A stretch of 64,000 bases of DNA from Primula veris. Lineage: Eukaryota; Streptophyta; Magnoliopsida; Ericales; Primulaceae. Shown here piece after piece: positions 45,766-64,000 of this stretch. The notes under the pieces are model-generated. The model had not been told where the DNA came from. It did not search any database and was given only the letters and a program-made list of their open reading frames with translations. The translations under genes were made by a program, and so were the position numbers. The first letter of the stretch is position 1. Each line of letters starts with the position of its first letter. Where the stretch lies: the NCBI GenBank assembly GCA_963682055.1, contig OY821749.1, forward strand, positions 16,442,631 through 16,506,630, given 5' to 3'.

Positions 45766-47892
45766 CCTTGTATTCATTTATACTTATTGTAGGTAAAAAT
45801 TAGTGAAGAAGACCAAAGTGTTTGTGTTGTTTGTTGTCCAATAAATTTTTGGTTCAGGTTTACCAATTCAAGTTTCTCTATATTTTTTCTGTATCTAGGG
45901 AGTTGTTTTATTATTTTAATTTCCAGCCTCTATGGGGTGATTCCCAAATCTATTTGACTATTTTAGAACGAGAAACACATGTATAATCTTGGTCTATACT
46001 TTTTAAGGGTGTGACAACCAATAAAATAATTTAGTTTGAATTTTAAATTAAATGTAGGGTAGTTATTTTTGGGTTCTCACATATGTGTTGAGTTTTTAGT
46101 GGTTGTCATACCACCCGGTCTACAATAGAACTCATTTAGAACATAAATGATATACTTATAAAGATCAATAGTAGAATGTGAACTCCGGATTCGGTGATTT
46201 TCTCTTTATCTCGGGGCTGATGCGAAGAATGACTTATATTGTGCAGTAAAGTTGCGTTCAACACATAACAGTGTTAAGTTTTATGGACCGCAAATTTATA
46301 TCTGGCAATTTTAACAGGAAGCTTCAGTACTCTGGCATACCACCACCTTTCTAAGAGCAACCACTATAGATTTTTCATGCATCAGTTCACTATAAATTTA
46401 TGGAATTACATAAAAAAAAAAATGCATAAATAACACCCCTAGTTACAACTTACAAGAAAGGGGGGCTAACATCCGCGGATTAGGTGTTATTCTAACGCCC
46501 CGAGCGTTTAATATGTAGTACTAACTTGTTACTATTTTTGCTTTTTGAAAAATAATCATGTTTTTGTAATTTTTGGGTATTTAGTTTTGTTTTATAGGCT
46601 TTTAGTACCCAAAATACCAAAAAGAATAAAAATTAATTTTTTTCTTCAAAACTAAAAATAGTGACAAGTTACATACGTTGCATAGTTTTAAAATAAAATT
46701 TTATGTTTTTTATGAACTTTGCTTAAATGAAACTCGCAAGTCGCAACAGAAATTATATGACAGCTCGGAAATGAAAAAACCTTAATTATTAACAAATAGG
46801 TTTAAAACCAATCAATGAAACCCACGACCTCTTTGTTGGGACTGTGTAACATTTAGTCTAAAAGCAGTTCATCTGACGTGAAGCACACCAGTCTTGAAAT
46901 TTAATCGGCGATTATAGCGGACAGCTACTATGAGCTCGCATCTTTTATTCTACATATATTACAGCAAGTGCATGCTACTCGGTTTATTTACTTGTATTAT
47001 AAAAAAAAGAAAAAAAGTATACAAGGGTTATCTCTATGTTATGGCCCAAGTCCAGTGTTGGCTGAATAAGAATAGGCCGGGTGATATATATCGTACACGG
47101 TGAACATGAGACTTCATGCGAACACATGACAATCAAACATAAAGTTCCAGCCAACATTTCTTTTCTGTGAAACTATCTTCAAACAAATTTCTAGTACTGA
47201 AGTCACAACCTTTAATAATTCTGTAACTATGAGGAACCAAGTTACCAGAATATGATTCTACACTTTTTTTTTCAAATAATGCATGGCATAATATAATGCG
47301 GCCAACTGGTTTCATATTCTTGATTGATCCTGATAGTCTACCCACATTACTTATTAGGCTCTCAGTACTAAATATTTAAATTTTCGTTACTATAATCATT
47401 GTAAGAAATATCGTTACTATGGAACTAATGTAGTTAACATCCCCCAATAAATGCCTGGCTTAATATTTAATTGTTAGTCCAAAATTATACTCTCTTTCTC
47501 AAATCGAGGAAATTCTATATGAATTAGCATTCCACAGTAGCATAGTGAAATCTTGTCTGAAAGGATCTTCAGTTAGGTGCAGTTGAAGTTATTGGGCGAA
47601 AACAGTATGAAATAAAACAGCCTAATATAGGTATATAGTTAATATCAACTCCAGTAGCATCACATCTGATGAACAATGACAAAAGTTCATTTCATAACAT
47701 TATTTTGACTTGCCATATATATGCAAGATAGTTAGCATAAGCTCCCGCCTTATAAATAGAAACTCCATACTGAAGCAGAACCAGTAAATCCAACTCATAT
47801 ATGGTCTTATCATTGATCAGTTTTGAAGTGGTATCTCGTTCAACTTCTCACACTGCTAAGAACTTGGCCTCTTTAACTGGTACTACATCAAT
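45766..47892. other. Intergenic between NPF and tocopherol cyclase
   Basis: Convergent 3' ends: the NPF 3' UTR starts at 45766 and the VTE1 3' UTR runs leftward from 47892. Apart from a possible mini-MITE at 46008-46112 nothing is recognised. Confidence 0.6.
46008..46112. mobile_element. Possible 105-bp mini-MITE
   Basis: The ends GGTGTGACAACCA and TGGTTGTCATACC are inverted repeats with one mismatch. No target duplication is obvious, so this is tentative. Confidence 0.4.
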
Positions 47893-57848
<9,956 letters not shown>

Positions 57849-58117
57849 GTTGTTAGGGAGAGAGAGAGAATTATAATTATAATGTGCGTGTAACCAAATA
57901 CAAGCTGGATTTTTATGCTGCAATTTACGTATGTTCCCGGGTCAAACCGTATTTTTTTTATTTTTTTAGGAACGTAAATCTGACTTAGGGTTAGAAAGTT
58001 ACCGTGAAATTATCAAATTATCTCTGCCTTCTGAAAATTTTACAGAGATCGATCAATCGGTCCACGTTTCTGGAAAAAATTTCAAAGAGCTTAACCGATC
58101 GATCGGTTGTGATGTCC

Positions 58118-58149
58118 GATCAATTGGCTGAGTATTGTTTTACTTTACC
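58118..58149 (+). repeat. Left terminal inverted repeat of the Mutator-like element
   Basis: 29 of 32 bases pair with 63242-63273. GATCGATC-type palindromes lie just outside (58047-58104). Confidence 0.8.
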
Positions 58150-58330
58150 CGCACTTTACCTATACATATATATACACATTTCTCTCCATATTACCCAAAA
58201 TTCGTCATTTTCATCAAAAATCATCCGATGTTCAACAAAATCACGGTTTTTTGTTATAACTCTCTATTTTCATCACCTTAATACATATATTTCAAATCAA
58301 TTCAACATAAAATTCATTGATTTGTCCCAA

Positions 58331-59889
58331 ATGAATTCGTTTTTTTTTTTAAAAAAACCCTAATTTCTCAAATTCAATAAAAAGGTTCGAGAGAAAAGCT
58401 TTTCGAAGGCGACTTCTAAAGATATCGGCTCCTCCGCTTCTCGTTTGGGTAAGTCTTCTAAAGCCGATAATTGTATCTCGAATAGGACAATTGTCAATCG
58501 CGTCTCTATTGATTATGCAACTTTCCTTCGCAAATTTCCGCTTCTTGAAGAGAACATCGGTTTTCAAAATTAGAGAAACTTGATTTTTTTATCTAATGAT
58601 ATATATATATATATATTGATGAAACTTATCAATTTTATTAAAATCTTATTGTTTATATTAATGACAATAATGAGCTCGAACTTTCAAGTAAGGCCAATAA
58701 AAATAAAATACCTCTCAACTATGCGATCTCTTAGTTTTAGAGTATAATGGTGTATTAAAAGTCGATGAAGTCTTAAATAGGTGTAATTTTTCAAACATGG
58801 TTGAACTCCGTCAGTGTTTCACCCCGATCATCGTGGAGAGCCAAAAGCTAATGGTCTCCACTTTCAAAACAAAATCGCCTTTTTTGTTGTCTCTAAAATT
58901 ATTTTTCCTCATAGCTCAAATTTCACCGATGTTACGAAAGATAACATTGTTATTCTAGCTTGTATTCAAAACAAAATTAAATTGGATACCGCCACCCTAA
59001 TTCTTAAAACAATGAGAGAAGCCAAAGACTCTACAAAACACTTTCTTCCGTATGGCTCTCTTATTACCGAAATTTTCAATTCTTTTAATATCAATTGCAA
59101 AGGCGTTAAACTCGAGTCGACTAGTGTTCTTGAGTCAAAAAATCTTTCCCAAATGAAAATTTGTGTTATCAGTAATAATATTCTAACTTGGTATAGTCGA
59201 GTAGTTACCGGTGAATTTTTTGTACCTCTCTCTCTCTTCATCTAGAGCCCTATCTAGGCCCTAAGGCAATCCATATCGAACCCGTTTTGGAACCGAAGGA
59301 TCATTCTCTAGGTCCTAATACGGCTGCCGAGGGTCCTCCTTCCGATACCATTCACCCGTCCTTGCGTCGACAAAAGGGCAAAGGAATAGCGGGATCCTCC
59401 TCTATTCCTCCTATTGAAGCCTCTCCTCCTCATAATACTGAAAATGCTCGTTTCAGCTTTTCTCGTAACCCTCATTGGGCGACCGTGATCGGAAATTTTC
59501 ATGCGGACAAAATGACGATAGATTATGAATTTCATCGTATGCAACGTCAACAATATCGTGAGTATAGAATGGACAAGGGTGAGGATTATAGAGAAATTTA
59601 TGCCTATAGTGAAGAAGAGTATAAGTATTATCGTGCATATTTTCCGAACTATTGTCGGCCGCTCTATGATGATACCGACGATGATGTTACTTCGAAACAT
59701 TACTATCATTTTAATTTTTCTATGTTTCGATGTAATTTTTCTATGTTTCGAAGAATGTGTAATTTTATTTTATTTATTTTGTTAAACCGTGACTATTTTG
59801 GGACTCGTTGCATTATAAATGTTAATGTTTATTTTTCTTCATCATTTTATCTGATTTTTTATCGTTTTTGCGATTGGGGTATGGGTTGA
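58331..59889 (+). pseudogene. Accessory frame of the Mutator-like element ('putative plant transposon protein' type)
   Basis: Starting at an ATG (58331), the coding sequence is broken by a stop after a T10 run, further stops at ~58573-58740, a frame change near 58814, and one in a CT repeat near 59240. The best-kept part (58814-59245) has DNIVILACIQ, ILKTMREA and a FLPYGSLITEIFNSF motif. This resembles the LPYG-L-T-IF core of the plant-wide 'putative plant transposon protein' domain. The C-terminal part is Pro/Ser-rich, then charged and Tyr-rich (59500-59690). Function is unknown. Family assignment rests on motif memory only. Confidence 0.5.
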
Positions 59890-59990
59890 TTGGTGTTGGT
59901 TGTTGGTGTTGTTTGTTGGGGTTGGGGTTGGAGTTGATGTTGGTTATGTGTTGGTGTTATTTGTTGGTTTACAGGTATATGTAATTTTTG

Positions 59991-60262
59991 TGTGGCGATA
60001 TCCAATTTTAAGTGAAACTATGACGAATTTTTCGTTCGACAATTATATCCAATTTGGACGATTACCGTTAATGTTTATCTTTTGTTATCATTTTATCGTA
60101 TGTTTCCATTTATGCGATTGTATATTGTGGTGGTGTTGTATTATTATTTTTTGATGGTATTATTTATTTGATATATTGAGTTGATCATTGTATTTTTTTA
60201 TTTGTGGCGATGATCCATTTTTAAGCAAAACTATGACGAATTTTTTGCTCGACATTTAATTA
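59991..60262. repeat. Direct repeat between the two genes of the Mutator-like element
   Basis: A ~60-bp unit (TGTGGCGAT, CCA, TTTTAAG, AAACTATGACGAATTTTT, CTCGACA-like) occurs at 59991-60050 and again at 60203-60262. A GTT/GGT-rich stretch lies just before (59886-59970). Confidence 0.75.
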
Positions 60263-60468
60263 CCAATCTTTTATATCTTGATTTATACTCGTGTCGGTGT
60301 TACCAAACTCTTAAAGTAAAATTTGAAAGATAAAAACAACTATATTAACTACACAAGAAGTTGTTAAAGCGGAGAAAATTATTAAGAATATGAAACATTA
60401 CATAATTTAACTTCGGTCTCATTACATTCAGTTACAAAAGGTTGGGAAAATAGTATAATGAAAAACTA

Positions 60469-63122
60469 CTATGCATCGCCTAAGTTGTATATGCTTTCAG
60501 TATCGACTTCTTGTCCATCTTGCCTTTGCAACGCTCTGTAAAAGTTGAAATTTAGTCGAAATATTTGTTTCCACGGATCAGCATCTGTAGTGTGTTCTTC
60601 TTTCCACCGACCTATAATTTCTGGCATCGGGAAATTCCCGTCTTTAGGAACAACTTCATCATAATGATATCCGTTGACAAACACCATTACAGTAAGGATG
60701 TAATGTGTCAGTTTTAGAGGCGCAGTGTAAAGAGCTAGATATGTGGTGTTCCGACAAACTACACTATAATAATATGCAATTAGAAAACCACATGTCGAAA
60801 ATCTAATCCATTTATCGATAGGGGTGTCGTTTTGAGTATTGCTATAATCCAAACTAGATAAAACATAATCAGACCCTTTGATATCGCAGTTTTGAAACAT
60901 ATTATAATAAACACCTCTCATTCGACAAAGCTCATGATACAACTCCCATCTAACTTCGAACCAATTTTCTTCCCCTCCATTTTTACGCAGCACTTTTGCA
61001 GTTACTCGAAAGCCACAGTTACCATCATCGCGTACATCATTTACCGTATCAATGAAATTATGTAGCATGGGCCATATTTGCTCAGTGTACTTCAAGGTTT
61101 TCCTAGTGGTGGGGTTATTTGTCGTCCTACGCGTCTTACTAGTTGGCTGAATTGTCGTTTATTCAGCTTTCCATTTCCCTTTATCTCTGCTAGTTAGGAT
61201 AAAGGGAAATGGAAAGCCGAAGAAATGACAATTCAGCCAACTAGCAAGTTCTTCGTCCACATACTCCCAAACTGACTTGTCCCTCTTACTAGAAGTGTCT
61301 CATTTTCTAGGTCTCCCCATACTTTTTTTTCACTTCAGTATCATTCATTGATGTTCTAGAGAGTAAAGTTGTCTCTCGGAGTTGCATTTTCATGTATCGT
61401 TTTTCAACGGAAGTTTTTTTAGAATAAACACTTTTAAACTCGTCCAGATCAGCGTAAACCTCATAATCATCGTTCGACTCATTATAATCAGTTACATCTA
61501 ATTTTTTCCAAAATTTATGAATATCTTCTAGTAAAAAAGTCTTGCCAAATAAATAATGTTTACTCATAATATGGTGACAAGGTAGCCCATGAGACAATGT
61601 TATACCACAATAACAACCAGTAGCGGACTGTCCATCACATTTTTTATATTCTTCAAATAATAAATCAAACGCATGGTGTGATATATAGGATCTAAGATGT
61701 GTAAAGATAGATCCCCGTTCTGCATGTGGAAAATAAGATTTGGCTTTTTTCTAAATTGATCTTAATCTCGTCGAACTGTTTACTAAGAATTTTATGCACA
61801 ACGACCCAAACATTTTCAAGGGTGCCTGAATTGCTGGAAAGTGACGATTTTAGCTTCGATTGTTGTTGTTCAGCCCGGTTACTGGTTCTATTACCTAGAT
61901 GTGTTGAAGGGTTAGTATATCATGCAACAAACTTGGTGGAATATTCACATAACAAGTTCGTTATATAATTAACAATATCAGGATACGAATCGTAGGAGGA
62001 CATGAAGGTAGATACGCTATAATTATACTCCTCTATCGTTTCGGCATCAACCACTAAACTCCAATAATCTAGAAACTTTTGCCAATTTTCCGAATGGATT
62101 TTTGGTTTATACTTTTTCAAAATGTTTTTTGAAATGTGGAAAAAGCATAACAAATGATAAGAATCAGTAAAAACAACACAACGCATTCACCAGGGCTATC
62201 TCTCTGTCGGTTATAAAAACCCTAGATAGTGTACACCCCCAATGTATCTTTTAATTTTTGCAGAGTCCAAATATAATTTTGTTCCGTCTCATCCCGCATA
62301 AAAACAAAATCTAAGCAATATGTTTGGTTTGTCGAAGTTATTCCCACAACTTCTAGAAATGGCATATTGAAGCGGTTTGTTCTATATGTATAGTCCATTA
62401 ACAACACATCAGGAAAAGTTTTGAACAAACTTATAGAATCGGGATGGGGAAAAAAATAAGTTTTCTAGGCGATAAGTGGTTGGGTTCAATTCATAAAGAA
62501 AACTATAATGATATTTGTCCAACAAATTAAGCAGTTCTTGTGTCGGGGTCCTACCATTTCCCTCTTTAAATTTAATAGAAGCAAACAAATTATGTAATGT
62601 TTTTGCGTTTAATACATTGTCAGGGTCTCGAACTTTTAGAGCCTCTAATATGGCACTAACTTTATAAGTATTTTGCCTTAATGACCTACACAATTTCTTT
62701 TCTAGTTCCGGTAAACGAGCACACCGTGCTTGCCCTTGCATGTAAGTGGAGGTTTATGATTATGGTTTATATTTTCCACACGACACCTCCATTCATCATT
62801 AATCAAAAAACCCTTACCTGTTTTTTTCGTACCTGAATCAGTGGAAGACACTTTCTTTTGGTGGTAAACACCCGACCTATCACAACATATTTCAACATAC
62901 GGTACTCTTGTACCGTAAACCCCCCACTGATCTACGAATCGAAATAATAAAACCTCAATTTCCAGCCATGTCAGAAATATTTTTAAGCATGTCATCTATA
63001 CTATCCCAATACAAATCATCAACATCGAAATATTGTGTATAATCGGTTAGTTCCACATTTGAGCTACTTGAATAAGCAAAATAATTATAGTCCTAATAGT
63101 GGTTGTCGTCATATTCCGCCAT
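60469..63122 (-). pseudogene. FAR1-type Mutator transposase with C-terminal OTU-like domain, decayed
   Basis: On the minus strand from an ATG at 63122. There is a stop at codon 10 and at least three more frame breaks (around 62945, 62430 and 62190), plus a stop inside a hairpin near 61155. Recognised in order: FAR1-like DNA-binding region ending in NHNHKP, the RPTPTQELLNLL-type linker, first DDE Asp in LLMDYTYRTNR, second in FITDREIALVNA, the SWIM zinc finger CYCG...HGLPCHHIM (~61570-61610), then an OTU-like domain 60469-61095 with DGNCGFR (catalytic Asp/Cys region) and a late GYHYDE (His). FAR1-OTU fusions are known among plant Mutator-like transposases. The OTU part is still open to its stop; the rest is not. 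Confidence 0.8.
61139..61244. repeat. Hairpin-forming inverted repeat, 47-bp arms
   Basis: Arms 61139-61185 and 61198-61244 are reverse complements at 44 of 47 positions with a 12-base loop (61186-61197). It lies in the linker between the SWIM finger and OTU regions of the transposase remnant, and the arm content is itself coding-derived. Confidence 0.93.
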
Positions 63123-63241
63123 AGAACGAATTTGGTTTAATCGGAATAAATAATTGGTTTAGAATGAATTTGATAATTATGTTGATTTAGCTTTTTTTTT
63201 AAGTGAGAGGGTGGGAGAGTGAGAGTGAGAGTGATAATGCT

Positions 63242-63273
63242 GGTAAAGTAAAACAACACTCAGCCGATCGATC
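63242..63273 (-). repeat. Right terminal inverted repeat of the Mutator-like element
   Basis: Partner of 58118-58149, 29 of 32 bases matching. It lies ~120 bp upstream of the transposase start, the usual position for a Mutator promoter-side terminus. Confidence 0.8.
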
Positions 63274-64000
63274 AGAACAACTAGGTACCTTTGTTGTTGT
63301 TTTTTGCAAAGAACAAGCTTTTATTAATAAAGAAACATAGAGTACATCATGAGTTTGAGCTCATGTAATTACATCATTCCGATAACCAAATACCAAAATA
63401 CAAACTTATAAAAACAACTTAATACACTAAGCCTATAACCAACAAAGCAATGGAAAAAAATTCAATTCGAACTTAGCCACACAGCCATTCATTGAAACAT
63501 GAAAGAATAACTTCACAATATCTCATATTTTCTTCTTATACCTCATAACATTATATCTCCAAATATAAGATTGAGTTGTGATCTAAAAGATAGTATTTGT
63601 GAGTGCCATAATCTCATTTTTTTAGAGGCAGTGTGAATACCATCTATTCTAGAGACAGGAGGAATAAGTTGTATTTAACGGGATGAATGAATAGGTGGTA
63701 TTTAACGGGTAATGTATGACACATACACAACTCCATCTCATGTGTATGTTTGGAGATATAAGGTGGTATTAAAAATGGGTGGTATTTAAAAGAGAGTATT
63801 TTAGAATAAGAAAACACATGAGAGAAATTATTGAAAAATGAGATTGGGATGGAACATACACATGAGATAAATGTAATAACCCGAGTTTTATATATATATA
63901 TTTATTCAAAGTACAAATATAGAAAATGTAGTATTTCAAATATACTTGTATGATATAAATTTGGCAATATATATATATATACTATATATATTTATATTTA
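63274..64000. other. Intergenic, AT-rich
   Basis: No gene is recognised. The phrase GTGGTATTTAA(C/A)GGG recurs near 63690 and 63780 and the last ~120 bases are TA-microsatellite-rich. The window ends here without a feature boundary. Confidence 0.5.

Larger units (their letters stand above)
58118..63273. mobile_element. Large Mutator-like element with FAR1-OTU transposase and accessory frame
   Basis: 32-bp terminal inverted repeats at 58118-58149 and 63242-63273 match at 29 of 32 positions; both contain GGCTGAGT and TTGTTTTACTTTACC. Between them lie two convergent gene remnants: plus-strand 58331-59889 and minus-strand 60469-63122. A 9-bp target duplication expected for Mutator elements was not found at these borders, so the true ends may be a little further out or the site has decayed. 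The left border is 270 bp upstream of the VTE1 ATG. Confidence 0.75.

Noticed and set aside
57849..57923. Longer N-terminal extension for tocopherol cyclase
   Set aside because: The extension has no ATG (it starts with TTG); the first ATG in frame is at 57848 and gives a normal transit peptide.
59308..59709. 133-residue minus-strand frame in the Mutator-like element
   Set aside because: Shadow of the plus-strand accessory frame, which has the better protein character.
61041..61095. Separate OTU gene with its own start at 61095
   Set aside because: That start is TTG and the frame is open further upstream into the transposase linker; a fusion protein is the simpler reading.

Overview
The window is nuclear DNA of a flowering plant, probably a eudicot. 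It is AT-rich, its genes are split by GT-AG introns, and it carries five recognisable plant genes separated and interrupted by transposable elements. Lineage below eudicot cannot be fixed from the sequence alone. Exon boundaries given here were worked out by hand from splice motifs, reading phase and protein-family conservation; no transcript data were available.

Layout: 246-516 is a Stowaway MITE. 832-4500 (+) is an LRR receptor kinase of the HAESA-LIKE 3 type (two exons). 6096-14557 (-) is a canonical nuclear poly(A) polymerase (about 13 exons, last intron GC-AG). 17670-21610 (-) is a VAN3-binding/FORKED-like protein whose start codon is split by an intron. 25197-26441 is a cluster of Tourist-type MITEs. 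26500-33222 is a Ty1/copia-type LTR element with two identical LTRs but a wrecked interior. 33433-34179 and 35630-35809 are further TIR elements. 36225-45765 (+) is an NRT1/PTR (NPF) transporter whose first intron holds a complete, near-intact Ty1/copia element (36406-41619) in antisense. 47893-57848 (-) is tocopherol cyclase (VTE1). 58118-63273 is a large Mutator-like element whose left end lies only about 270 bp upstream of the VTE1 start codon.

The host genes do not form a functional cluster. They cover peptide perception, mRNA polyadenylation, vesicle/auxin-linked vein patterning, peptide/nitrate-type transport and vitamin E synthesis. The common theme is transposon load: introns and promoters of all of them contain MITEs, tandem duplications or retrotransposons, and one nested TIR family is shared by introns of the poly(A) polymerase and VTE1 genes.

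The most unusual item is the 5.2-kb Mutator-like element. Matching 32-bp terminal inverted repeats (29 of 32 identical) enclose two convergent gene remnants: a FAR1-type transposase fused to an OTU-like cysteine protease domain, and an accessory reading frame resembling the 'putative plant transposon protein' family. It also contains a hairpin with 47-bp arms at the transposase/OTU junction.
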